DNA of 64,000 bases. Source: Botryosphaeria dothidea. Taxonomy: Eukaryota; Ascomycota; Dothideomycetes; Botryosphaeriales; Botryosphaeriaceae. Location of the stretch: positions 496,001 to 560,000 of the forward strand of contig WWBZ02000007.1 in assembly GCA_011503125.2 (NCBI GenBank). Direction: 5' to 3'. Shown piece by piece: positions 1 to 12,200 of the stretch (within the stretch, counting starts at the first letter, position 1; each line of letters opens with the position of its first letter). Below the pieces are notes generated by a model. The model did not search any database, was not told the DNA's origin, and worked only from the letters and a program-made list of their open reading frames with translations. The position numbers and the translations under genes were made by a program.

Positions 1-2
1 TC

Positions 3-1584
3 CAAGGCCCGTTCATTCCAGATCCGGACCTCGACATCGACCACGAGCTCACAGACATCATTATCATCACTCCGAGGGAAGGCCATCTCGATGAAAGCGA
101 GCAACCTGATACCACAGGGGATAGAGAAGACCCAAATGTCACCGTTATCGGCGTCGTCACGAGCCAAGGGAAGATGCATATCTTCATCGACTTCGACGGC
201 GTGGAGGGGCAGTGGCTACCAAGGGAACAGGTGAGTATTCCCACCAAGGAGCTGTAAGAAATACATCTCGCTGACTAAGTGCGTTCAGGCCACGACTATC
301 GTCCCAACTTACGATTGCCCTCAGCTCCTCTTTTTTGAGACAGTAGAATTTCAGGCATCTGGCAATGGAGAGCCGACCTGCAATCCGATCATCACTGGTG
401 ACGCCAAGGGAGGCTCGTCGGTGTTCATCTCAACTGAGACAGGCGTCTATTACGTGAGCCTGACGGCATGGTTCCGACCTTTGCAAGATGAGCTCAGCAA
501 CCCCGAGTCCGAAGGTGCAGGCATGAGAATCGACGCAATCATGAGGGGTTCGGGAAGTCTGCTTGAGGGCATCATCCAGTACCGTCAGGATCAGCACGGC
601 GACCTCTTACAATCCACATCTGCAAGCATCACGATCGCCAATTCGGAGCTCGGATATTTCTTGCTCACGTCGGAAGGGTCACAGCCACATGCCGCAGTGC
701 TCGACTCGCCCGAGTCGGACTATTACGGGGATGGGTATGGTTTGGTGCCGTATGGCGGCGACTATGAGACCGAGAGAATCAACATCCCGGAGCCTTGGCC
801 GGCCTATCAACCCCCTCAATCACTATTCGACTACCAATCACAGCTGCCTAAAATGCTCGAGGCTGTCCCTGAACGCCACAAGTTCATGCTTAAGCAAGAG
901 ATTCGCCTCTCGACTGCCACCCTCGATATTCTGACGAAGGCGCACCGCGTGCTCGTAAGAGAGACGCAGCAGCTTGGTCAGGCTGCGTCTAGCTTGTACA
1001 CGCGTTGCCAGCGCCTCCAGGATGAGCTAAGAGATCAAATTCGCAAGGCCAATGACGTGGCGCAGCAAATCGAAAGCATCACCGGAGAGGATGTGGATTA
1101 CGCACAGGACAGCGAAGATCGGATTGTTGGTAGCGCCAAGGTCGAAAGCAGGATCGAAAAGGTCCAGGCAAAGCACAAGGAACTTATCGAACGGACGGAG
1201 CGGCTGCGCAACAAGCTCAACAAGGCGGGTACCAGGGAGCTCAGCGACAAGGAGAGGGCTTGGTTCGCCGAGGTGGATAAGATGAAGCAGGCCATCAATG
1301 CTGGTGGGGCAGAGCGTAACGGGGCTGACGAAGACGATGTGGAGCCGACAGCAGTGAAGCGCCTGCAGCAGGTGAAGGAGCTCAAGGACGATCTCCTACA
1401 GCAAGCAAGCGAGCTGCAAGACACGGTGGCGGAGGAACAGCCCGAGACGGGGGTCAAGGTGCCGAGCGAGTTCCGCAAAGCCAAGGTGAAGCAGATCATG
1501 GAACTGCTGGAACGCGAGACGGCGATGGTGGAGGCGGCTACGAAGAAGCTGAGGAAATTGACAGTGGGCGCGAGCGGATATTAG
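3..1584 (+). CDS. Nup82/Nup88-like nucleoporin, 5'-truncated by the window edge
   Basis: Probable nuclear pore component of the Nup82 (Nup88) family, which anchors the mRNA-export platform on the cytoplasmic face of the pore. Exons visible: 3-230 and 289-1584; the intron 231-288 has a gtgagt donor, a ctgactaa branch-like site and a cag acceptor, and joins the frame exactly. The visible protein starts inside a beta-propeller-like region. From about base 880 it becomes a long charged helical coiled coil (heptads such as LQDELRDQIRKAND and ELIERTERLRNKLNKAG), which matches the family's layout of an N-terminal propeller and C-terminal coiled coil. It ends with a tag stop at 1582-1584. The N-terminal half lies outside the window. 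Recognition rests on the general pattern and wording of fungal homologues, so the name is moderately sure; the existence of the gene is very sure. Confidence 0.75.
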
Positions 1585-2625
1585 GGGATAATGTGGTAGT
1601 TGTCTTGAAAGGGTTTGAAGGACGGCACTTTGATGTGTGGAGGGGGCATGGGCTGGAGTAGAGGGCAGTTCGAGATACCTAAAGCGGAAATAATACCAAG
1701 CTGTTCGAGGGCGTCTTGTGCGATGATTCGACCAAGCAGACGGGATGGCATGCGGAGTTAGCGACACGTCGTCGGCAAAGGCAAGGACAGGGAAGGTGGG
1801 CGTAGCTTCTCGGAGCTTGGCTTGTGGTAAATGCTGGGATGTTCAGGCGCTTGGCCGAAGCTTGCGGGACGGCGTGGTGCTTTGGTGTCGCGATGCGTGG
1901 GACCAGCAAGATGCAAGATCACATCACGGTACCGTGACACAGCGCAAACCGCGCGGTAAAGCGAGGCACAAAGTCAGTGACGGCCGGCAGAGGGGCCTGG
2001 GAGGGAGGCGAGCGGGCGGCGCTGGAGATATGGATTGGTGGATGCTTGGGTTGCACGCGGGCACGCAGGCCGAAGCGCCGGGCGCTTAGAAGAGGCACGG
2101 CCATCACACTCCCCCGTCGCGGCGCAGCGAATCAGCGGGCGCGACGGCGCTGCTCCCCATGCGCTAGGCCGGACTGCGACTGGCGTTCCCGGCCGCCCAT
2201 CACGGCGTTTGCAGGCTCGTCCCGCTCGTTGGACAGTGGAGGCCCACCGTCCCTGTATCGGCAATATGCAGGGCGTGCGGCTATTCGCCAGCTTCTGCTC
2301 CGCTCTGCTCACCTGCACCGTGCTGACAGCTGCAGAACAGCGTGCAGCCCTCCCAATGGCGCGGCCCCCGGGGCCTGGACGCTCTCTGCACTGCGAATCG
2401 ATGGGCAAAGCTTGTTGCACACGCCCGACTGCCGGCCGCCTCCATTAAGGCGCTGAGGTCCACTGCCCAGCGCCCAGCTTTTACACCTCTTCTCAGCTGC
2501 AAAAGAAGACCTTGAGTCAAAAGCCGTCTGCCTGCTTACCAGCTGTCTGCTGTCCGCTTTCGCGCCTGCGGATCGCCCGCCTGAAACCGCCTTTCTTCCT
2601 TTCCCCAAGCTCCTCGAAGACCAGA
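1585..2625. other. intergenic, no gene seen
   Basis: This stretch holds the 3' flank of the nucleoporin gene and the promoter of the BIM1-like gene. It is GC-rich, with only short overlapping reading frames on both strands and no recognisable protein. A CT-rich tract just before 2626 looks like the leader of the next gene. Confidence 0.6.
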
Positions 2626-3479
2626 ATGCTGCGAGCATCGCTTATCGCCCTTGTGGCTGCCTTGTGGTGGAGCAGTCTCGTCGCCGCCCACACCGTCATC
2701 ACCTACCCTGGCTGGAGAGGAAACAACCTCCACACGAACGGCACAAATTCAGATGGCTCCATTCCCGCAGGATCCATCGGTATCGACTACTCGGAGAATG
2801 GCACCATCGGATTTCCCTACGGCATGCAGTGGATGTACCCATGTCAGTACTCGCCACCCGCGCATTCTCCATTGAGGACTCCCTACTGACTTCTTGTCCA
2901 GGCGGTGGTCTCCCCACGTCAACTAACCGCACGAAGTGGCCTGTGACCGGCGGCGCAGTTGGCTGGCAGCCTGGATGGTTCTCCGGACACAAGACTGCGC
3001 TCATGTACGTCAACCTGGGTCTGGGCACCGAGCCTCTCAACATGTCGCACAACATGGTGCCCATGTTCTCCATCAACGGCCCCAGCAACAACATGTACCC
3101 CGGCTCGGTCTGCCTGCTTCAAGTGCCGCTGCCGGCCAACGTCACCGTGAACGTGGGCGACAACGCGACCATCCAGGTCGTTGAAATTGCGCAGCACGGT
3201 GCCGCACTTTACAGCGTATGTATCCGCTTCGGACACTCGTGAGCATGGACTAATGGGAGGAACTAGTGCGTCGACATAACCTTCGCAGACCCGCACGACG
3301 TCGCCGAGGTCAACGAGACCAACTGCAAGAACACGACCGACCCCGATTCCCTCATCACATTCGATACCGTCTTCACAGCGTCGAGTCTCAGCAGCGCGGG
3401 CTCCTTCTTCCCCGCAGACAGCTTTATGGCGGCGCTACCCACATTTGGCGCGCTCCTGCTCGCGTTTTTCATGCTATGA
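2626..3479 (+). CDS. BIM1-like (X325 family) secreted copper-binding, GPI-type protein
   Basis: Predicted cell-surface protein of the X325/BIM1 family: LPMO-like folds that bind copper through an N-terminal His and, in Cryptococcus Bim1, help copper acquisition. Exons 2626-2842, 2902-3215 and 3267-3479 (247 aa). Both introns are GT..AG and keep frame. Residues 1-21 form a signal peptide; cleavage exposes His22 as the first mature residue in HTVITYPGWRGNNL, the family hallmark. Several NxT/NxS sites follow. The C-terminus has a small-residue region (SSLSSAGSFF) and then a hydrophobic tail (ALPTFGALLLAFFML), typical of a GPI attachment signal. Length fits the family. An oxidative polysaccharide cleavage role is not implied, since characterised members lack it. 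The start is the only Met that gives a signal peptide. Confidence 0.88.
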
Positions 3480-4959
3480 CGGAATGCATGATCTCCTCCT
3501 TTATCCCTGGGCCGGACCTACCATAATCGAAGAGGTGCTCATGAATCGTTTCCAGTTGTTCAGGACAAGTACGCGTGGATCTAAGAGAACGTCGTTGGGT
3601 GCAGATGGTTGCAAGTTTTCGATACCTCTTTTCTCACATGGGAATTTCTTTCTGGTTTTTGGCAACAAGCGGCCGTGGATGGCCGCTATCGAAAATACCC
3701 GGCTCCAACTGTACATATAATTTTAAAGGCGGAAGGGGGCGTCAGGGTTTCGCAGGATATAACCAACGCGACAAATGATCTTTGGATCGTGCGAAGAGTA
3801 GCAGCGGCGTCTTGAGATATTACGACATGTCGTTTACAAGCGCTTTTTCTAATTGAGACAGCGGATATTGCTTCCGCTTTTTGAGACAAGAGCAAGTTCA
3901 TCGTTGTGCTGTCCGCGAGATTCACAAGATCGGTTCTCGACAAGTTGAGCCCGGCATCGCCAGACAACCTGCTCCGGCAATGCTGCTCGTGTGTCGGTCA
4001 ATAAATAGTCTTCGGACGTCAGACCGGAGCTCGGACAGGGTTGCGGCAATTCAATTGACTGCCGGCAACCAGTCCGGCGGTGAGAGGGCACGCAAGGTAC
4101 CGGCGGTACGTCATGGGTCCGAGTTCTGTCGCAACCCACGAACAGCTGCACATGCACAAACAACCCTTAGCCTTCCAAGAGCTCACTCCCACCTCGGCGC
4201 TTCTTCGCTGCTTCTCAAATCTCCCCACTGCCGCCGCGCATCACCAAACCTTCCTGTCCACCAGAAAAATCCTGCCCCGCCGCCAAAACAGCCCGCCTGA
4301 CGCCGCTCTCCTCCGCGCCCCCGCATCTTACGAAAACGCGGACGGGCGGCCTTAAAATATTCCCATTTTCGCCCAACGTACAAAAGCGCGCGGGATCGCC
4401 TTCCCTTTGCCCTCACGCCCGCGAACCCCGCAAGACGACGGGTGAATTGACGGAGCAGAAGAAGCATAAAGATTGAAACAGAGTGCTGAAACCCAGATCG
4501 TCGAGGCCAAGACAAACCACCATCGAAACCTTCGAAACCTTCAGCTCCCAAACCTTCACGTTCTTCCCCGTCACGCGCCGACTTTTTTTCACCGCCCGCG
4601 CGATCTACCTTGCGAGAGAAAGAGGGGTTTCTACGGGAACACGGCACACCATACCCTCTCAGCAATCGCTGCCCTTTTCCTCTCCACCGGTCAACAGGAA
4701 GCGGGAAGCACGCGCGGGATTTTGTCCTGAGGCAGCAATCAAGAGACTAAAAACCTCCACTTCCCTCCTCGCCGTCGGTTTCCCCAACCGTCCGAGCCAG
4801 GCAGAATCACCGGGATAAGAGTAGAGGAGGGGCCCGCTCGACGCGCACGTACCTTTGCTTTTTCGCGCCGCAGCAAAGGCATATCTCTCTCGCTCTCGGT
4901 CGTCCCCGCTCTACCTTCCCTTTCCCCCACTCTGTGTGCAATCGGGGCCCCAGTTTTAT
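3480..4959. other. intergenic, leader of SRR1-like gene
   Basis: No gene recognised in these 1.5 kb. The first 350 bases are the 3' flank of the BIM1-like gene. From about 4140 the + strand is CT-rich with many short runs of cc and tt, as in long fungal promoters and 5' leaders, and leads into the start at 4960. Confidence 0.55.
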
Positions 4960-6142
4960 ATGGCGACTACGATGCCACACTCGACCACGGCGAACACCCT
5001 CAGCAGCAGTAGCAGCGATCCCACGAACCGCACCGAGAGCAAGCAGACGACGACGACAACGACGACGACTACGGCGAACGCCTCCTCCACCTCGTCCACT
5101 CGCCGCACCAACACAAACACCACCACCACCACCGCCTCCGCTCACCCCAAACGCACGACCGTCCCCCTCGCCGACGGTTGGACCCTCGTCAGCACCACGC
5201 GCAGCGCGCCCGCGCACACCAGGAAGAAAAAAGGCAAGATGCCCGGCGGCGGTGGCTACAGCGGCCTGAGCGGCGCGGGGCTGCGGGCGGCGCACGAGCC
5301 GGCGGGGCCGGCCCGCGTCATGCCCGGGATGGGCAAGGAGAAGCTGCTGGAGCGGCTGGGCAAGTTCAGGGAGCGGTGGGCCGAGTGCGGGTGCCGGGTG
5401 GGGATCAGGGAGGTGTTGGGGAGGGTGGGCGTTGGGGAGGGTGGGGGCGAGGTGGTGAAGAGCGTCGAGGGGGCTGCGGAGGAAGAGGAGCAGAGGGGCG
5501 GGGAGCTGACGATACGGGGCGCGGTGTGCATTGGACTGGGCAGCTTGAGCGTCGATAACGTCGCGGCGGGCGTGCGGAGCATGTGGCAGTTGGTCTGCTT
5601 CTTGGACATTGTCGAGATGCTGGCGGGCGGCGCGGAGGCGGTTGCGCTGTACGCAGAGGATCCGGTGTTCAATGCGTTGGACGAGGAGATTCTGCAGGAG
5701 CTCGGCGTCACGGTCGTGCAGGGGAGGCGGTTGACGGATGGGAGCAGGCAGGAGGGCGCGGCGCAGTACATCGAGCGGGACAGCTTCGTCTTTGCGCCGT
5801 TCATGCCGAGTTTCATGGTTCTGGAGGATTTCCTGGCGGACAAGGATCCGGCGATTTATATTGGGAATGACGTCCAGGCTACGCTGGAGCTGGCCAAGAG
5901 CCAGGTACGGTACAGGTGAGCCAGGATTCCCCCGTCTGCCCTACCTCTTGTCTAGATCATCTGAAATTACTGACATAAGGTCGTACAGCGGAGACGTCGA
6001 CGAGCGTACAAGGAGATGCATTCGCGTGGCGGAAGAGTTTCTCGCACAAGGTAGGGAGGTTGTAACGCTACCGGAATTCGACCTCCATGAGCATGCTCTT
6101 GCAGGCCAGATGATCTACTGGAGAAAGCCCGCCGGAGAATAA
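4960..6142 (+). CDS. SRR1-like domain protein
   Basis: Protein with an SRR1-like domain, named after Arabidopsis SRR1 (circadian and light signalling); the yeast relative is Ber1. Exons 4960-5915 and 5989-6142 (369 aa). The donor gtgagc at 5916 and acceptor cag ending at 5988 restore frame as SQVRYSGD. Residues 1-60 are Ser/Thr-rich low complexity encoded by acg/acc repeats. Then comes DGWTLVS, common near the start of fungal members, a basic KKKGK patch, and the SRR1 core from about residue 180: GAVCIGLGSLS, then acidic YAEDPVFN, SFVFAPFMPSFM and YIGND. The C-terminus FDLHEHALAGQMIYW is also family-like. Cellular role in fungi is poorly defined. The Met at 4960 is preferred because upstream in-frame codons are not ATG. 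Confidence 0.85.
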
Positions 6143-6456
6143 AGCGCGTGCACACGCCCAAAAGCAACGTTATACATTCGGCCAGCTTTTTGCAAGGTTT
6201 GTACAATCACTTGCGCAAGCTACAGAAGTCCAAATGTTCTTAATAGTTCCACTCTTCCGGCGCAATATACCCCCCAGCATAGCATAGAGAAAAAGGTAAA
6301 CTGGATCTTCGTTATTGTCGTTAAAGCCTTGCTTACATTGATATAGAAGCGATACCAACATACAAATCAAGGCAAGAGGCTAAGTTGATAAGCAAATATA
6401 GCAAATGTCCACCGGCATCAACATGAAGAAGATAAAACCCTCACAATAGAGAGATA
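6143..6456. other. convergent 3' intergenic spacer
   Basis: 314 bases between the stop of the SRR1-like gene and the stop of the minus-strand DUF6594-type gene. It is AT-richer than its surroundings, as expected for two facing 3' ends. No gene seen. Confidence 0.6.
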
Positions 6457-7982
6457 CTAACCCGTTATCGGCCCATCATTCGGTCCATTGAGGTTCGAAA
6501 TGAAAACCACCAGTACGGCACAATATGCGGCTGATGCTGCGAACAGCTCATGCCGCTTGGCTTTCGTGAGAGAAGACATGGCTGCGGAGAACAAAAGGGT
6601 AAACACGACCAGAACGCCAATGGCAGTGAATGTGGAAGAGCGTGTGCCAATGCTGGTTAGCTGGTACATGACGACCACTGGCAATACCAGAAGAATGAAG
6701 ATGATGACGGTGATGATGAGCGCGACAAAAGACTCTACTCGTTTTGCATCGTAGTAGTGAAGATGCTTCTTATCCTCAGTCTTCTCCAGCAGGTCTCGCG
6801 GCTGGAATATCCGCTGCAAACAAATAGGAGTCAATGAAACTTTCTGTAAGAATCGCAACCGGCTCGATGCACACTTACTCTGACTAGTGCGCAGTCGCAC
6901 TTGGTCAACATCCTCTCGACAAATCCGTCAAACCCGGCCCACTCCCTCCCCTGGCGCAACGTAAGCATGTCTTGCCACTGCTGCAGCGAATACCACTCTT
7001 TCTTCACCAACGGCTTCCAGTTGTTGAACCACGTGATAACGCTGGTGTAGTCGCGGTTGCTCGGCCGCTGGAAGGCACCGGTCTCGCGCGTCTTGATGAG
7101 TATCTCGTCTGCAGCAACGAGCATATCAGAACAAAAAAAAAAACCGAAGCACCACAAGAGCGGACGAGAGAAGGAGTCTACGGACCATACTCGACGAGCC
7201 TCTGCCGGATGTCCGCGACGATGCGCCTCCTGGTCCGGACATTCTCGTTCCTCTTCTCTTCCTTGCGCGCGTCAATCTCGTCGCGCTTCCACGACTTGAG
7301 CCGGCGCTCCTTCTTCTCGTCGGCGGCGTCGCGGGCGTCGGCGCGCCGCAGCTCCTGCTCGAGCTCCGAGAGCTCGTACTGCAGGTCCAGCAGCACCCGC
7401 GCGTGCAGGTACTCGAACTTGCGGTAGATGCCGAAGCTCTCGTCGCTCGACTGGAAGGCTGCCAGCCGCGGGTAGCCGCAGGGGTACTGTTCCACTGCGG
7501 AACACACATACGGCGTTAGAGAGAGAGCTGCGGTTAGGGAAAGTGGTGGACAGGCACGAACAATGATTGCTGCTGTTGTGTTCCAGGAGAGTAGTGCAAT
7601 AGTGAATGCGAGTATGCGAAAGTTTAAGGACATCGTTCGGTGATGTTGCGACACTTTGGGGGGCATGGGATCATAGAGGGAGAAAGAAGTTTGCACGGGC
7701 AGGTCCCAGAATATATTCCCTACTTACATGGCAGAGTGCGTGCTCTTACGAGTTCTGCGTCTTCAGGCGGCTCTGCGTTGCCGACACCCTTGTCAGCGGG
7801 GCGATCATGTGGAAGCCATGTGGGACCAAACAACCTTCTGCGGTTGGTGAGTTGACGGCGAGTGTGGCCCGGCTGGGAATGTCTATGCAGAAGTCCCCGG
7901 AAGAGGCCGTGTTGGTGGCGGATGGCTTCCGCAGCTCGAAACTGCGGTGGGCATTATCCGCCTGGTTGGACTGTTCGTCCAT
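6457..7982 (-). CDS. DUF6594-type three-helix membrane protein (pair A)
   Basis: Fungal protein with a DUF6594-type layout; function unknown. Proposed exons, 5' to 3': 7982-7835, 7772-7728, 7494-7186, 7108-6879, 6813-6457 (362 aa). The last three exons are well supported because the paralogue at 26126-27424 has the same intron phases (1, 1, 0) and a third exon of the same 230 bases. The first two exons are less sure (donor gttgtt at 7834 is weak). Features in order: a polar N-terminus, the motif YPCGYPRLAAF, a helical stretch (YLHARVLLDLQYELSELEQEL), a highly charged region, the conserved block MLTLRQGREWAGFDG, then three hydrophobic helices at about 273-296, 306-326 and 333-350. It is transcribed away from the caspase-lipase gene, sharing its 1.3-kb upstream region. 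I infer a membrane effector or sensor partner of that protease. Confidence 0.8.
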
Positions 7983-9268
7983 TCTGGCACATTGGACAAC
8001 AAGACCGAGCAAGATAAAGGTGAAATGGACAAGGCCCTGATGGATTGCTAGTATGAATAAAGGCTGCAAAGCCTACAGTGTCAATCACGACGCGCGACAG
8101 GTAGTCGCAAAGCTGGACTCAGCCTCGCGGGCTTACGGTGGTCTCACCGGGAGGATTGCGCCCCCACATGACGCTCCCCACCGGAGACAGCCTTGGCTGT
8201 TGTGCGCAATCGGTGTGCAGCAGCATTCGCCAGCACAAGTCGTCACGGTCTATCAGGTATCTTTGGTTGTTGGTGACGGGCTTCGATTCACCATAGATAT
8301 CCCAAGCCCAACATTTCCGGCACGGCTGCGTATCTTTGAAGAAGAGCAGAGCCGCTCGACCTGCTGAGAATTGGAGAGGAAAGCCACCTTATCCTCTTTT
8401 TTGTCAACTTGGCCATTCTTTCACAATAGAGGTTCGAACTCGTTCGCTGTATCATTTGTCAAGCCGTGTTAGGAGATTCGAGATTCGTTCAGGTGTTGTC
8501 GGTTCGGGTGCAGCGGGCTCTTAAGGGTTAAACAGTCATCGCGCAAGCGGTAAAATGAAGGCTCACATATCAGCAGTCAAGGCGTCTCTAGGTGGGTTTG
8601 TCGCACTATGGTTAACTGGATGTCAGGCCGACAAGGAAACTGACGAAGGGCAAGGCAGACGAGGCGCACACAGCTCTTCAAGCGTGGCTAAATTACCCCT
8701 ACCCTTGAGCATGTGAAAGAAAAAGTGTTGGCGGGTAACATTGATTGGCCTAGGATCGTCTTTGACTTTCATGCGACGCACTGAATGTGTAGGGCTCCGC
8801 CTCTGTGAGTGATCGTATGTGGTTATTTAGGAATGCAGACATCCCACAGCCCAGGTGGCGGAGGCGAACATGGCCAGCTACAGAGACAGCTCACACCCAA
8901 TGCAGCACTGCCACACTTCGACAGAAGCTGACGCTGCGATTTGCTGTCAACAAGTGCAAGGCTCTCATCTGACTGCAGCCGCCAATACAATCCCCAGCGC
9001 AGGCTGGAAACCCTTCCAGTCCTTCGTCATACTCCCAAACTCTCGTCGGACTAACTCTCTATGTTGTCCTCTTTCATTTTCCTTCACGTACCGGGAAGAA
9101 AATGGCCTCAAAGTTCCGCAGTATAACGTGATTTCCCGAAGGCTCTCACCAGTTCAACCGTCTCCCTCGACTACTGCAGCTGCGGGTGCGGGCCGGCGCC
9201 GCTCTGACACCGAGCTCATTGGATAGAAACGGCAGGCTGCACTGTCCGGAGCTGCAGAGACTTTTTCC
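7983..9268. promoter_or_regulatory. shared divergent upstream region of pair A
   Basis: About 1.3 kb between the divergent starts of the DUF6594-type gene (7982) and the caspase-lipase gene (9269). No gene is recognised in it. Because both genes start outward from here, common control is plausible, but I could not identify a specific binding site by eye. The final 200 bases before 9269 are CT/CA-rich, as in fungal leaders. Confidence 0.45.
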
Positions 9269-12200
9269 ATGGCACCTCTCACACTGGAAACAGAGGAAAG
9301 GAACCGATCCGAAAAGCTCCAGGCACAATGGTCTGAGGCAATATGTCGGAACATGGACTTGCCGGAAGGCTACGCGCAGGTCGCAGTACTCATCATCAAA
9401 TGGGATGAGCGCATTGACGAGCTTAAATGTGCGGAAGAGGTTAGTTGTCTGGGTATTAGTCGTTACATGCATAGGGTCTCGTGCTGACTGAGTAGCCTGC
9501 AGGTTAATGAGTTAGAGGCGCTCTTTCGTGACGACTTCCACTATGAGACAAATATCATCTCACTGGACGAGAAGTCCTCGCCACATCATCAACTTATTCA
9601 TGCAATGAGCGGCTTCCTGAGGAAATTCGATGGCCCAAACAATCTCCTCATAATCTACTATACTGGGCATGCAGGTTACAATAAGGAGAACGGCGAGTTG
9701 GAATTCTCTGCGTAAGTCAACAGTCATCCTGCAGAGCCTGGGCATTCTCTGACATAAAATCCAGAAGGACCAACTCAGCTGCGGCCTCGAATGCAAGCTG
9801 GAATGTGGCAGAAACCCTCTTTTTGAAGGGCACACAAGCCGACACTCTCGCTATCCTGGATACATGTTATGCAAGCAACATCACCAAAGGAGCAGAGTAT
9901 ACTGGCAGGGCATACCAATTACTTGCGGCAAGCGCATATGACAGGATGACGGCAGGTCCAGGCCATAAGTCCTTCACGAACGCCATGATTGAATCGCTCA
10001 GAGAGTGCTTGGTTGAGAACAGTCAAGCCCCTTTCAGCCTCTGGAAGCTGAGCACCAAGATCAACGAAAAGCAATATCGCCGCAAAAATCCTTGCATTCC
10101 TCACGACAGATTGAAGAAGCATGACCGGCAAATATTTCTCGCGCCTCTAAAAGAGAATAAGGGCAAGCGTGAGGAGAACAGAAAGGTGTTGAGCGAAAGA
10201 ACCGGCGTCGCAGACCTGACACTCCGATTTGCCCTTGGAACCACGTCCTTGACCCGGGAACGTATCGAAAGGCTGTCCAAGGAGCTTCCAAAAGCCTGTA
10301 ATGCTGCGGATGTAAAACTGTGTTCGATTGACTGGGTTGGTTTCGAGAGACGGCCCGTGAACTTTGCAGCAGCTGTCCGCGCATTCTCCTACGCCCGCCG
10401 TTGGCTTCGGATGACTCGGGGGAAGAAAGAGGACCTACCTCAAAAGGGGAGTGTTGCTAATCCGACCGGAATTGACAATGTTCGGGATCCTGCGCACCAG
10501 GAAGCTACTTCTATCAGGGTAGGTGTTACTAAAATGAAATCTGACGGCACCAATTCAGCCACGGATGTTGTCTTAACAAGGAGACTGGTGTCTCCAGACT
10601 CAGAGCGACCAGCACCCGACAGCAATGAAGATAATTCCCCGTCCGGAGTCCGCCGCAAAGAATCCACGCAGCCGAGCGTTACACCAACAAGCATAGGGCT
10701 TCAATTGACTAAGACCAGGATAGATGCAGCACGGGATAAGCAGAGCATAGCAGGGCAGGCTCGCACCAGTGCCAGTGCCAGCCAGCGGCGTGCAAATCAA
10801 AGCAGTATCCTTGCCCGTGTTCTTGCAATTAGGGCACAGCAGGTGCAAGAAGGTTCCAAATCTCCTAGGATTAATCAAAAGCAGACTGAAGAGTCGACCC
10901 TCATACCACCGACTGTGAAGGTAGAGACCACATATGAGGAAGCGAACGTCAAAGTCCAGCGCTTGCCCATTGTCGGGCCTCGACCGATCATGACCAAACC
11001 TTCATGGACAAACCAATCACGAAAACGTCCACGACTATTCACATCTAGAGAGGGCAGTCTTCTAAACTTTAGGCTAAGAGGAATTCCCCATCACTACCAA
11101 AGTGAAAGTGATGTTCAGGCGCTCGTCATCAATGCCCTGTCCCTCGAGCCTGAAGCGGATCTTGAGGTTTGTTCGCTTGCGACCAACCCTGTCGAGCGCA
11201 GCAGCAGAGTTGCTACAATTGTCTTCCAGGATGTGCCGCCTCCATTATCTGGAAACCCACGAAATCAATGGGTTGTACCCTTGCCCAACATCGACGATGA
11301 TGACGGCGATGCACGTGGCTCCCCCAGGAAGCCTCTTGTCTTTGACACTCATTTTGCAGGCTTCACACCTCTCCAACACGCTGATGAGGAAGATTGCCAC
11401 ATTGAGTAAGATATAATAGACTATGTCACGTATTATTGCGCTAACATAAAATTGTAGCTTGATCGCTCTATCTGGCCTTGGAGGGCATGCGTTTGGCTCA
11501 TTTAAGGACAGAGATGGGACATTTATGTGGCTTCGAGATGCTCTCCCGCTCGATATTCACGATTTCAGGATCTTGATATATGGATACGACACTCGGACGG
11601 CCCATAGCAATTCATTTCAAAATTTGCTTGATCTGGGCAGGGCTCTACAAACTGACATACGGACTGTCAGGGTAAGCGTCAACTCGCGTTGATTTGAAAA
11701 CGACTTTTTTTGCTCACAACTAGATGTTCAGAACCTCAGTCGACATCGTCCGTTGTTATTCCTCGGCCACAGCCTAGGCGGGCTTGTGATCAAAGAGGTC
11801 AGTCGATCTGACGTAGACATGTAGACTTATCTGACAACCCCAATACAGGCAATAACACGAATGAGGGAGGACGAGCACGAGGAAGATGAAGAATTGCTAA
11901 AGTCAGTTGTTGGGTTCGTATTCTTTGGTGTGCCTCACCATGGAATGACGACCGAATCACTCGTACCGCTCTTCCAAGATCAGCCGAACCGAGCTCTCCT
12001 TGAGTCCCTTGGAAAGAACTCTGATCTCCTCTCGCGCCTACAAAAAGACTTCGACAAAGCGATTAGTGCACAACATCCTGAGGTAGTCTCATATTATGAG
12101 ACGGAAAGCTCTCCCACAGCGTGTAAGGTTAGTATCCGACGCAGTTTTTTTTTTTTTTTTTTGGCGGAAGTCCTCTCCCCAAACTTAACAAAAATCCATC

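Noticed and set aside
7178..7696. Signal-peptide-like start (MSLNFRILAFTIALLSWNTT) for the pair A DUF6594-type gene
   Set aside because: This part falls in a predicted intron; the paralogue shows a conserved phase-1 acceptor giving LEQ before the YP-GYP motif, and has no such hydrophobic start.
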